The notes beneath the pieces are model-generated. The model was not told where the DNA came from and ran no database searches. It worked only from the letters and a program-made list of their open reading frames with translations. Shown here in pieces: positions 41,802-49,938 of a stretch of 64,000 nt of DNA (the first letter of the stretch is position 1; each line of letters starts with the position of its first letter). This DNA is from Burkholderia sp. HI2500 (GTDB taxonomy: Bacteria; Pseudomonadota; Gammaproteobacteria; Burkholderiales; Burkholderiaceae), in assembly GCF_002223055.1 (NCBI RefSeq), contig NZ_NKFL01000009.1, positions 32,029 through 96,028 of the forward strand, written 5' to 3'. The position numbers were made by a program, and so were the translations under genes.

Positions 41802-42467
41802 ATGAAGCGTTTTATGAAGAAAGCGTGTGTAGCCGCGATGGCAGTGGCATTGATTAGCACGGCACCCACTGTCGCGCACGCGCAAACGGGGCCGGGCATT
41901 CCGACGTTCGACCTCGCCGCGGTTGCGCAGGCGATCGCCACGGTCAGGCAGTTGAAGGCGCAGTACGACCAGGTCGTCACGCAGATCGACATGATCAAGG
42001 GGAACCGTGGGCTTGGCATGATTTTCAACAACCCGGCGTTGCGCAGCTATTTGCCGGATAACTGGAAGTCGGTATACGACCTCGCGAACGCCGGGCGGCT
42101 TAACGGCATCTCGGGTGTAGCCGACGAGATCATGCGGCAAGAAGGGATGACGGTTAACGCGTCGATGGCGCCGGGCGTCTCGCGCTACATCACGACGCTC
42201 GCGACTAACAAGGCGATCACGCAAAAGGCCTACGACGCAGTGATCCAGCGTCTGCAGAACATCCAGTCGTTGATGCAACAGTCGGATACGACCCAGGATC
42301 CGGCCGCGAAAGCCGATCTTGCGAACCGATTTGCAGCCGAGAACGCGCAGATTCAGTCCGAGCAGACGCGCTTGAATCTGGTTCAGCAGCTGCAGGCGGT
42401 TGAAGAGAAGCTCGCTTCGCGCCAAGCGAATCAGGCGGTCATGAACAAGATGACTGCGGACGAGTGA
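41802..42467 (+). CDS. virB5: VirB5 minor pilin/adhesin
   Basis: 221 residues with signal peptide (VAAMAVALISTAPTVAHA, cut near 26). The mature protein is largely helical, with IPTFDLAAVAQAIATVRQLKAQYDQV near its start and LNLVQQLQAVEEKLASRQANQAV near its end, features of the VirB5/TrbJ family. VirB5 sits at the pilus tip and helps in contact with recipient cells. Gap of 43 bp upstream with GAGGAGAG ribosome site. Confidence 0.9.
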   Translation: MKRFMKKACVAAMAVALISTAPTVAHAQTGPGIPTFDLAAVAQAIATVRQLKAQYDQVVTQIDMIKGNRGLGMIFNNPALRSYLPDNWKSVYDLANAGRLNGISGVADEIMRQEGMTVNASMAPGVSRYITTLATNKAITQKAYDAVIQRLQNIQSLMQQSDTTQDPAAKADLANRFAAENAQIQSEQTRLNLVQQLQAVEEKLASRQANQAVMNKMTADE

Positions 42468-42497
42468 GCAACCGCTAACGCATAACAGGTGGCGATC

Positions 42498-43433
42498 ATG
42501 GCAATCGACGTTTTTACAACGATGGAGCAGGGATTCGACGATTCGATCCTGCAGACCATCAACAGCGGCTCGTCGCAGATCATTTCGATGATCTCGCCGC
42601 TCGTCTCGGCTGGTTTCGGCATCTATGTGCTGCTCGTAATGGTGTCGTATATGCGGGGGCGGGAGGAGTTGCCGATCGTCGATTTTCTATTGAAAGCGTG
42701 CGGATGGCTGGTCGTGCTCGTGTGCGGGATGAATATCCAGTACTACAGCCAGTACGTGGTGCCGTTTTTCAATGGTTTTGGCGACGATATTGCCAAAGCG
42801 ATTACGCACGGAAATTCGGGCATGTCGGCGCTCGACAATCTGTTGAATCTGTATGTGACTGCGATTCAGAACGGGTTCAAGCAGATGAATCCCGGCATTT
42901 TCGAGGTTGGGGTGTGGATCGAACTGATCTCGCTTTCGTTTGCCCTGTTGTTCGTCGGAACGATTTTCCTGGGTATCGCGTGTGCCTTCATCATTCTCGC
43001 GAAGTTTGCACTGGGCCTACTTCTCGCCCTTGGGCCGATGTTTATCGCCTGCGCGCTGTTCCCACCGACTCGCCGATTCTTTGATGCATGGGTCGGGCAG
43101 TGTGTGAACTACGGCATCTTGGTCGCTTTGTTTGCAGCGGCCGGTGCGGTCGAAGTCAACTACGCGACAAGCCATCTGCCGACGAGTTTCACAGCGAGCG
43201 ACTACATGCTGACCTGGGTAACGATCGCAAAGATCTGGGCGAGCGGAATCGTGTTCATCATCGTGTCGCTGAATCTGCCGTCGCTTGCCTCGCAGCTGGC
43301 CGGTGGCGTTGGCATCTCGTCGATGGTGGGGAACATGAGCAGGGCTGCTGGAGGTTTGGCGGCCGCGGCAAAGAGTTTGGCCGGTATGGGTGGCGGAGGC
43401 CGCTCGGGTGGCTCGATCGGGGTAAAGGCATGA
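42498..43433 (+). CDS. virB6: VirB6 polytopic inner-membrane protein
   Basis: 311 residues from ATG 42498 (AGGTGG upstream); a GTG at 42489 is less likely. About six membrane segments, with MVSYMRGREELPIVDFLLKACGWLVVL, a Trp-containing segment and FALGLLLALGPMFIACALFPPTRRFFDAW, the TrbL/VirB6 signature. VirB6 forms part of the inner-membrane pore. Its stop overlaps the start region of the following lipoprotein gene. Confidence 0.92.
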   Translation: MAIDVFTTMEQGFDDSILQTINSGSSQIISMISPLVSAGFGIYVLLVMVSYMRGREELPIVDFLLKACGWLVVLVCGMNIQYYSQYVVPFFNGFGDDIAKAITHGNSGMSALDNLLNLYVTAIQNGFKQMNPGIFEVGVWIELISLSFALLFVGTIFLGIACAFIILAKFALGLLLALGPMFIACALFPPTRRFFDAWVGQCVNYGILVALFAAAGAVEVNYATSHLPTSFTASDYMLTWVTIAKIWASGIVFIIVSLNLPSLASQLAGGVGISSMVGNMSRAAGGLAAAAKSLAGMGGGGRSGGSIGVKA

Positions 43434-43450
43434 AACAACGGGAGATTCAG

Positions 43451-43810
43451 ATGAAAAAGCACGTTTTCAGTATTGTCGCGACGCTGGCCGCGGTTGCGTT
43501 GGTGGCCGGCTGTCAGCCGCGCAAGGGCGAAGAATTCGTGGGCCGCTGGAAGCAACTGCATCCGGATGAGCGATTCGGCGCAGATCTCGTGATCGAGCGA
43601 GGCGATGACGGGTTCATCGTCACCAGCTGCCGGTTCGACGCAAAAAATCAGTGCGACCGGACCGCGGCGTCGAGTCGCGTGCCGGCGACGCTCGTGAGCG
43701 GCATGTTGCAAATCAATATGGGAATTGGCGCAATCAGTATCGGCTATGACCCGAAGACGCAGCATGTGCAATTCCGGCGCGACGAGAACGTGCGGGTCGC
43801 GGACAAGTGA
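43451..43810 (+). CDS. Lipoprotein between virB6 and virB7 (possible entry-exclusion type)
   Basis: 119 residues from ATG 43451 (GGGAG upstream); 43430 is an in-frame alternative overlapping virB6. Lipobox LVAGC (Cys ~20). The mature domain (RGKEEFVGRWKQLHPDERFGADLVIERGDDGFIV) is small and beta-rich. Not recognised by name. EexN-type exclusion lipoproteins occupy this place in related VirB operons, but the sequence does not show the EexN pattern, so the function is open. Confidence 0.55.
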   Translation: MKKHVFSIVATLAAVALVAGCQPRKGEEFVGRWKQLHPDERFGADLVIERGDDGFIVTSCRFDAKNQCDRTAASSRVPATLVSGMLQINMGIGAISIGYDPKTQHVQFRRDENVRVADK

Positions 43811-43823
43811 GACGGAGCTGAAC

Positions 43824-43964
43824 ATGCGTCATTGGATAGCCCGTCTGTTGATTGTCGTATCGGCTGGAGTACTGGGCGGCTGTGCGTCGTCGCATGATCT
43901 GCCGTCGCCGAAGGGTGCGTGGGAGCCCGTGAACTGCGTGCCGGCCATGCAAGGAGATAGTTAA
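43824..43964 (+). CDS. virB7: VirB7 lipoprotein
   Basis: 46 residues, lipobox LGGC (Cys ~20) and short mature part (SSHDLPSPKGAWEPVNCVP) with a second Cys. This is typical of VirB7, which anchors the VirB9-VirB10 outer-membrane ring. The stop overlaps the virB8 start (TAATG). Start at 43824 has GGAG upstream. Confidence 0.75.
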   Translation: MRHWIARLLIVVSAGVLGGCASSHDLPSPKGAWEPVNCVPAMQGDS

Positions 43965-44872
43965 TGTTTGGACTCAAACGACGATCGGCCGGTGCCGGTG
44001 CGGCAACCGGTGGCATCGCGCGAATCGTTGGCGGCGGTGCACGAAATAAGTCGCCGGCGAAACAGACGGCCCCGGCTGCCGGCGCGCCGGCGCGTACTGC
44101 CGAAGAGGAGGCCAAGCAGGCGAAATCCCGCCTGTCGGCCGAAGCTCATTGGTATCTGGACCGGGCACTGGAATTCGAGCAATCGAAGCAGGAAGAACGC
44201 GCGAAGCTCACGCATTTCGCGATTCGTGTGGCGATCGGTGGCGGTGTGCTCGGTCTTGCAGGATTTTTAGGCGGTGCAGCCTTAGTACAACTAAAGAGAC
44301 CGAATCCACCTGCGTTGATCCGGACGAACGATACGAGCGGAACGACGACTGTGATCGGCGTCGTGCGCGACGGCGAGATGCCGTTCGGGCAAGTCCAGGA
44401 TCGCGCGGATCTTCGCCGGTACGTAACGATGCGTGAGGGCTACGACTGGGAAACGCTTCAGGACATGTACAACACGGTCAAGCTGATGTCGGCGGACAAG
44501 GAAAAGGAGATCTACGTCGCCTTCTACGACCGTCCTGATTCGCCCCAGAAGGTGCTCAAGAACCAGTTTCGGATCGTGGCGAAAGTAGGTGCGATCACCT
44601 TCGTCGGGTCGACTGCGCAGGTTTTCTTCTCGAAAACGCTGATACCACTCGCTACCGTGCAGAACCCGGACAACGCGCTGAATAAACCGAAAACGGAGTA
44701 TTGGGTGGCGACGATCTCATATCGCCACGACAACCTGCCGGAGTCGGGGGAGGAGCTAGAGCGTGACCCGACCGGGTTTCGCGTCACGAGCTATACGGTC
44801 GATCGCGATTGGACACGCACGGATTCGGCGCCGTCAATTCCGCCGCTGCCGGGACAGAAGGGAGGTGCCTGA
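43964..44872 (+). CDS. virB8: VirB8
   Basis: 302 residues, longer than usual (about 240) because of an extra Ala/Gly-rich N-terminus (~1-65). One membrane segment (~87-110, VAIGGGVLGLAGFLGGAALV). The periplasmic NTF2-like domain follows with VTMREGYDWETLQDMYNTVKL, VLKNQFRIVAKVGAITFVG and TEYWVATISYRHDN, the VirB8 family pattern. VirB8 nucleates assembly. Coupled to virB7 and virB9. Confidence 0.9.
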   Translation: MFGLKRRSAGAGAATGGIARIVGGGARNKSPAKQTAPAAGAPARTAEEEAKQAKSRLSAEAHWYLDRALEFEQSKQEERAKLTHFAIRVAIGGGVLGLAGFLGGAALVQLKRPNPPALIRTNDTSGTTTVIGVVRDGEMPFGQVQDRADLRRYVTMREGYDWETLQDMYNTVKLMSADKEKEIYVAFYDRPDSPQKVLKNQFRIVAKVGAITFVGSTAQVFFSKTLIPLATVQNPDNALNKPKTEYWVATISYRHDNLPESGEELERDPTGFRVTSYTVDRDWTRTDSAPSIPPLPGQKGGA

Positions 44873-45741
44873 TGAACGGACATAGCCATAGCATGAAACA
44901 TGCCGCCGTTCGGCCCGCCCGCAGGGCGTGGCGGGTCGCGACGGCGCTTGTCGCTGTCGTCGTGAGCTCGTCGGCCTGGTCCGCCGTCACGCCGGGCCCG
45001 TGTGCGTCCGACGAACACGTACGATGCGCCGAATACGATTCGACGATCGCATACCGCGTTCCGTATCGGGTTGGCGAGGCCGTCGTTATTCAGTTCGAGC
45101 CGGGGGAGGTGGTCGACGGCCCGAAGAGCGGTCTAGGCACCGGCGAAGCGAAAGGTTGGTCCGTTGGCGGTACGGCTAACTGGTTCATGTTCAAGCCGAT
45201 CGCGAAAAAGCCGAACACGAACGTGCTGATCGTGACCGACAAGCGACGCTACGTGTTCCAGTTCGACGCGGCCGAGCGCAATGAGGCGGCGACCTGGTCG
45301 CTGTCGTTCGACTATCCGGACACGCGCGCCAAAGCCGAGCAGGCCGCGAAAGCGAAGGCTGACAAGGCGCAGGCGATCGAGCAGGCGGGCGCGGACACGT
45401 CCGAGCGGCGCAACGACGACTACGACATGAAAGGCGATCCGGCGATTGCGCCGACCGCGGTGTGGGACGACGGCCGCTTTACGTATTTCCAGTACGACAC
45501 TTCGCGCAGGGCGCCGGAGATCTACGAGATTCAGGCAGACGGTACGGAAGCCGCGCCCAAGCGGCACGTCGACGGCGACACGATCGTGATCGAAGGCATG
45601 GCGACGGGGTTCGTGCTGCGCCTGGGCAAGACAGTACTGGCCATCCGTAACAACGCGTACTCACCTGACGGTTCGTTCAACCGGACAGGTACGACGGTGC
45701 CGGGTTGGGTGCGCATCATGAAGGATGGCAATCATGGTTGA
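44872..45741 (+). CDS. virB9: VirB9
   Basis: 289 residues from ATG 44872, GGAGGT six bases upstream; its start overlaps virB8 by one base. Signal peptide (VATALVAVVVSSSAWSA). The VirB9/CagX domain has PYRVGEAVVIQFEPGEVV, WFMFKPIAKKPNTNVLIVTDKR, and a C-terminal beta domain FTYFQYDTSRRAPEIYEI, LRLGKTVLAIRNNAY. With VirB7 and VirB10 it forms the outer-membrane core. Overlaps the virB10 start. Confidence 0.92.
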   Translation: MNGHSHSMKHAAVRPARRAWRVATALVAVVVSSSAWSAVTPGPCASDEHVRCAEYDSTIAYRVPYRVGEAVVIQFEPGEVVDGPKSGLGTGEAKGWSVGGTANWFMFKPIAKKPNTNVLIVTDKRRYVFQFDAAERNEAATWSLSFDYPDTRAKAEQAAKAKADKAQAIEQAGADTSERRNDDYDMKGDPAIAPTAVWDDGRFTYFQYDTSRRAPEIYEIQADGTEAAPKRHVDGDTIVIEGMATGFVLRLGKTVLAIRNNAYSPDGSFNRTGTTVPGWVRIMKDGNHG

Positions 45742-47017
45742 TGCGCACGACGAGTCGGGTGTTGATCCGGACGTGAACGCGATGGGCGGGTCGGCACCAC
45801 CGGAGGCGGCAAGCTCTCGGAATAAGCCGGAGGTGGAGGCCATACCGCCGACCGGGATGGACCCACGCGGCATTCCGGGACTGCAGCGCGGCAAGCGCAA
45901 TACGAGCGTGCGAGGTGTCGGGATCATCTTCGTCATAGTGGTCATCGTCATCGTGATCGCGGTGAGCGTCGCGGTCTTTGCCAAGCGTTTTGGTGATGCG
46001 TACCTCGAGCACAAGCGCGCGAAGCGTGACGCCCCGGTGCAGACGGCTGTTGTTGATCCTGATTTCCAGGGCAACAAGGATCACGTCGAGGCGGTGCAAG
46101 CGGCCAGCGCAGCAGAAGCGGCATCGGCCGCGTCGGCCGGATTACCTGAGCCGTCCGGTGCACGTGGGTCACAGCCCGCTGGCAACGGCGTGGCAGCAGC
46201 CGGTACGGCAACGACGACTGGTACGTCAGCCGGCGCACCGGTGCCGGCACCCGCACCCGGCGATCCCCGCCTAGCGGGTGACGTGCTCGTGAAGTTCGGC
46301 AAATCAGATGATGGTTTGCCGACGCTTGCTCAGGCATCGAACGGTGGTCAGAACCAGCCGACGCGCCAGTATGCGCGCGACGGGTTGGACGACAGCCTTA
46401 CGCCCTCGCGTCTTGCACCGGTCAAGGCGAGCTTCCTGCCGAACCTGAGCTTGCTGCTCAAGCGTGGCGCAATGCTCCCCTGCGGGCAATTCACGGACAT
46501 CGTGTCCACGCACCCTGGCATGGCGACCTGCCATCTGTCCGAGGACGTGTATTCGGCCGATGGCAAGACGCTGCTGCTCGAGCGCGGCAGCGAAGCGACT
46601 GGCGAGCAGCGCAAAGCGGTGCTGGAAGGGCAGGCAAGCATCTTCGTGGTGTGGACACGCATCGATACCCCGTCTGGTGTAACGGTCGATCTCGATTCGC
46701 CGGCGACGAACGCTTTGGGTGCGACCGGCATTGATGCGGACGTCGATACGCATTTCTGGTTGCGGTTCAGAGGCGCGCTGATGCTGTCGGTGATCAGCGA
46801 CGCCGGCCAGGCACTGGCGAACCTGGCCCAGAGCGGTAACGGCAATCGGATCCAGTTCTCGAACACGACGTCGCAGAGCCAGCAGCTGGCGGCCGACACG
46901 TTGAAAAGCACCATCAACATTCCGCCGACCGCGACGTCGCGACACGGCTCCACGGTCAATATTTTTGTCGCACGCGACGTCGATTTTGGGAGCGTCTATG
47001 AACTTGTCAAACGCTGA
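45734..47017 (+). CDS. virB10: VirB10
   Basis: 427 residues from ATG 45734 (AAGGA upstream; 45725 is an alternative). Cytoplasmic N-terminus, one membrane segment (~60-80, IIFVIVVIVIVIAVSVAVF), a long Ala/Pro-rich linker (~100-190) and the C-terminal TrbI/VirB10 domain with ARDGLDDSLTPSRL, GAMLPCGQFTDIVSTHPGM, THFWLRFRGALMLSVISD and a C-terminal NIPPTATSRHGSTVNIFVARDVDF. It spans the envelope and transmits ATPase signals to the outer-membrane pore. Confidence 0.95.
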   Translation: MVDAHDESGVDPDVNAMGGSAPPEAASSRNKPEVEAIPPTGMDPRGIPGLQRGKRNTSVRGVGIIFVIVVIVIVIAVSVAVFAKRFGDAYLEHKRAKRDAPVQTAVVDPDFQGNKDHVEAVQAASAAEAASAASAGLPEPSGARGSQPAGNGVAAAGTATTTGTSAGAPVPAPAPGDPRLAGDVLVKFGKSDDGLPTLAQASNGGQNQPTRQYARDGLDDSLTPSRLAPVKASFLPNLSLLLKRGAMLPCGQFTDIVSTHPGMATCHLSEDVYSADGKTLLLERGSEATGEQRKAVLEGQASIFVVWTRIDTPSGVTVDLDSPATNALGATGIDADVDTHFWLRFRGALMLSVISDAGQALANLAQSGNGNRIQFSNTTSQSQQLAADTLKSTINIPPTATSRHGSTVNIFVARDVDFGSVYELVKR

Positions 47018-48137
47018 ACCGTACGACAGCAGCGTCACGGTTCGCAATCTGATGGAGTCGGCCGGCATTGCGGAGCTGCGCGCGCTGACGGGCAATACCG
47101 AGATCGCGATCAACCGGCCAGGTGAAGGCTGGACCGAGACGCGCAATGGTTGGGTGCGGCATGAATTGCCAGGCGCATCGCTTACGGCGCTGACGCAGCT
47201 TGCCAATGCGCTCGCGATCTACAACAAGGTGACGCCGCCGCTGTCGGTCGAGGATCCGGAAAAGCCGGTGCGGCTGCCGAATGGCGAGCGCGGGCAGATC
47301 GTGATTCCGCCTGCATGCGAGCCCAATACGGTGTCGATGACGATCCGAATTCCGAGTGCCACGCGTTTGTCGGTGGGCGATCTGACGCGCGGCAATTTCC
47401 TGAACGACTTTCGAATCGTTGGCACGCAGGATGCCACTGTTTTGTCGGCGAATTCGAGCACGCCATCGTTCGGTGATTTGAGCATGAACAGTTCGGCTGA
47501 CGTGGTCGACTCGAGACGTCAGCTTGCGGCGCCGGCGGCCGTCACGCTGCAGCAGTTCGAGCTGGACATGCTCGATGCGCTGGCGCAGCGCGACATGGGG
47601 CAGTTTTTGACGCTCGCCATGCTGCACCGGATGAACGTTGTGCTGGTCGGCGGCGTTGGCTCGGGCAAGACGACGTTGATGAAAGCGCTGGCCGACGTGG
47701 TGCCGGCCACGACGCGGGTCGCGACGATCGAGGACACGCATGAAGTACCGCTTCCCAATCAGCCGAATCACGTGCACTTGTTCTTCAGCGAATCGTTGCC
47801 GGCGCGTCGGATCGTGAAGGCGACGCTGCGCATGAAATTCGACCGCGTCTATCTGGCAGAGCTGCGCGGCGACGAAACGTGGGACTACCTCGTGCTGCTC
47901 AACACCGGGCACCAGGGCGGCATTACGACGGTGCACGCGAATGATGCGATTTCGGCGCTCGCGCGAATCGCAACACTGGTGAAGCAAAGCCCGGTTGGCC
48001 AGACGCTCACGTGGGAATTTATCCTGCGTGAAGTCAAGAGCACGATCGACGTGGTGCTGTTCATGGAGAACAAGTGCTTGAAGGAGGTGTATTTCGATCC
48101 GGTCGGCAAGTGGAAATTACTGCGAGGTCTGGCATGA
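46998..48137 (+). CDS. virB11: VirB11 T4SS ATPase
   Basis: 379 residues from ATG 46998, overlapping virB10 by 20 bp. Walker A VLVGGVGSGKTT (~216-226), Asp box ATIEDTHEVPLP, Walker B VYLAELRGDETWDYL, and His box GHQGGITTVHAN. It forms a hexamer at the inner membrane and drives T4SS assembly and substrate transfer. Part of the GspE/VirB11 superfamily. Confidence 0.95.
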   Translation: MNLSNAEPYDSSVTVRNLMESAGIAELRALTGNTEIAINRPGEGWTETRNGWVRHELPGASLTALTQLANALAIYNKVTPPLSVEDPEKPVRLPNGERGQIVIPPACEPNTVSMTIRIPSATRLSVGDLTRGNFLNDFRIVGTQDATVLSANSSTPSFGDLSMNSSADVVDSRRQLAAPAAVTLQQFELDMLDALAQRDMGQFLTLAMLHRMNVVLVGGVGSGKTTLMKALADVVPATTRVATIEDTHEVPLPNQPNHVHLFFSESLPARRIVKATLRMKFDRVYLAELRGDETWDYLVLLNTGHQGGITTVHANDAISALARIATLVKQSPVGQTLTWEFILREVKSTIDVVLFMENKCLKEVYFDPVGKWKLLRGLA

Positions 48138-48652
48138 GCGAACCGAAAATCAAGTGGGTAAATCTCCATCCGGTCTTGTGTGCGCCGCCGACGCAGGCAG
48201 AGCTCGATGCGCAGAGGCGTCGCGCGATCAGGAGGTGGTTTTGTGCATTGGGTGCAGCCGCGGCGATCGCATTTTGCTTGTTGATTCGTATCGTCTGGGG
48301 ACTGTCGTTAGGTTTAGCGGGAAATTTGGTCAGTATTTTCGCGGCCTTGTTTGCAGCCGCGCTTTTGATCGACCGCATGCCGTGGTCTGCCAACAGTGAC
48401 TGGTCGCCGATGACGGGAGAGGATTTGCCTCGTCTGAGGGAGGTATTTGCTCCCGACGTGCTGGATGCCGATGCGGTCGAGCAATACAGGAAGGATGTGG
48501 CGGCGCTTCACCGGCCCCTGGTGTGGCGCGACTTGCGGATCATCGCAGAGCATCGGCAGGCGGTGCGCACATGGATCGCGCAGGAAGCGAGTGCTCGGGA
48601 ACTTGCAATGTTCAACGAAGCGGGCGAACGAAACCGGAATCGGGAGGTATGA
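48134..48652 (+). CDS. Membrane protein downstream of virB11
   Basis: 172 residues from ATG 48134 overlapping the virB11 stop (ATGA). One or two membrane segments (WFCALGAAAAIAFCLLIRIVWGLSLGLAGNLVSIFAALFAAALLI) and a helical charged C-terminal half (~105-172). Not recognised. Size and pattern recall the virB3-virB4 spacer protein (38238), suggesting a plasmid-specific T4SS accessory. Confidence 0.55.
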   Translation: MSEPKIKWVNLHPVLCAPPTQAELDAQRRRAIRRWFCALGAAAAIAFCLLIRIVWGLSLGLAGNLVSIFAALFAAALLIDRMPWSANSDWSPMTGEDLPRLREVFAPDVLDADAVEQYRKDVAALHRPLVWRDLRIIAEHRQAVRTWIAQEASARELAMFNEAGERNRNREV

Positions 48653-48653
48653 G

Positions 48654-49076
48654 ATGCCGATGAGCCCTTCAAGCCTTTCACGTCTGCGGCGGATGGAAGA
48701 GGAGGCGTTGGCCGATGTGATCTCGGTGCAGCGTCGTCTGGCGCATCGGGCCCCAGGCGTGGACTTCGATACGTTACGACGCTGCAAGGCGCACCTCGAT
48801 GCGATTCAGGAGGATCTGCTGTTCGAGGGCGAATTGCCAGGATTGTTTCTGCGACGGTACTTCTACCTGATCGATCGAGCAACGGTCGAGCGATCGCCGG
48901 CCGGGGTATGCGTTGTGTTCCCGGTCATTCCGGCGGTCGCGGATTTTCGGGATGGACCGCTCGATGATCGGTTCTTGTTCGACGTCGAGCGCTCGCTCGA
49001 TGCTGTATGTGCAATAAGCGGTGGCGAGCGGATGAAGACCATGCAGGTGATGGAACCGGCGGAGGATCGTTCATGA
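48654..49076 (+). CDS. Hypothetical T4SS-associated protein (140 aa)
   Basis: Starts at ATG 48654 with GGGAGGT upstream. Soluble, mostly helical N-terminus (SLSRLRRMEEEALADVISVQRRL), then an acidic, mixed C-terminal half. No family recognised. It is flanked by a membrane protein gene and the PLD nuclease gene, whose start it overlaps by 4 bp, so is part of the transfer operon. Confidence 0.5.
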   Translation: MPMSPSSLSRLRRMEEEALADVISVQRRLAHRAPGVDFDTLRRCKAHLDAIQEDLLFEGELPGLFLRRYFYLIDRATVERSPAGVCVVFPVIPAVADFRDGPLDDRFLFDVERSLDAVCAISGGERMKTMQVMEPAEDRS

Positions 49077-49726
49077 AGCGCGCGATATGGGCCAGTGCGG
49101 CCGCCTTGCTATTGCTGAACGGGACGTCGGCGTCTGCGCGCATTTTCAGCCCCGATTCAGTGGGCTGGTGGGGTGCGCTGTCGCATTCGATCTCGAATAT
49201 GTTCCAGTCGGCCACCGCGAGCAGCTCGGTACCAGCGGGTAGCTGTTCGCCGGAGGTTGGATTCTCCCCGGAGGGAACCGGTGTCGCGCTGGTGCTGAAA
49301 ACGATCGCGAGCGCGAAGCGAACGATTCGCGTGTCGGCTTACGCGTTCACGTCGCGTGAGATTGCGCGGGCGCTTGCGGAAGCGAAGGTGCGCAGCGTGG
49401 ATGTAGAGGTTGCGGTCGACGCACATCAGAACCTGTTTGGTTCGGGGCGCGGCGCGAGTGCCGCAGCGTTAAATATTCTGCTGCGCGCCGGCATTCCCGT
49501 GCGCACGATCGAAGCTTACGCGATTCACCACGACAAGACGGTCACGGTCGACTCCGAAACGGTTCAGACCGGGAGTTTCAATTTTTCGGCCGCCGCCGCT
49601 CGAAGAAACAGCGAGGACGTGCTGGTCCTGTGGAATTGCCCAGCGGTCGCACAAGCCTATACCGCGCACTGGCAGAACCGGTGGGCGCAGGGTACGCCGT
49701 ATCGGATGCGAGGGGACGCGTCATGA
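49073..49726 (+). CDS. Phospholipase-D-family nuclease (Nuc-like), exported
   Basis: 217 residues from ATG 49073 (GGAGGA upstream). Signal peptide (WASAAALLLLNGTSASA). A single PLD domain: the HxK(x)4D motif is at HDKTVTVD (153-160) followed by GSFNFS (168-172), as in Nuc of IncN plasmid pKM101. Such nucleases are exported to the periplasm; their part in conjugation is uncertain. It overlaps both neighbours by 4 bp, in the operon between virB11 and virD4. Confidence 0.88.
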   Translation: MKRAIWASAAALLLLNGTSASARIFSPDSVGWWGALSHSISNMFQSATASSSVPAGSCSPEVGFSPEGTGVALVLKTIASAKRTIRVSAYAFTSREIARALAEAKVRSVDVEVAVDAHQNLFGSGRGASAAALNILLRAGIPVRTIEAYAIHHDKTVTVDSETVQTGSFNFSAAAARRNSEDVLVLWNCPAVAQAYTAHWQNRWAQGTPYRMRGDAS

Positions 49727-49938
49727 CCGGATTGCTGAATAGGCACGAGGCTCGGCAGTGGGCCGATCGTTTGCGCAGCGCGATGGCCGATGGCCCTCTG
49801 TCGGATCAGCTGGTCGATCTGCTCGCATTTCTCGATGGTATTGAAAACGACCATCCCGTAGCTCGAAAGGGCGTTCAGTTGCGGATCGCTGGTTGTGTCG
49901 GTGCGCGTCGCCAGAGCTTGGCTGGGAGTTTTGTATGA
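49723..49938 (+). CDS. Small hypothetical protein (71 aa) before virD4
   Basis: ATG 49723 overlaps the nuclease stop; the 3' end overlaps virD4 by 4 bp. Soluble, helical (EARQWADRLRSAM, LSDQLVDLLAFLDG), no family recognised. Tight coupling to virD4 implies a transfer role, but nothing more can be said. Confidence 0.45.
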   Translation: MTGLLNRHEARQWADRLRSAMADGPLSDQLVDLLAFLDGIENDHPVARKGVQLRIAGCVGARRQSLAGSFV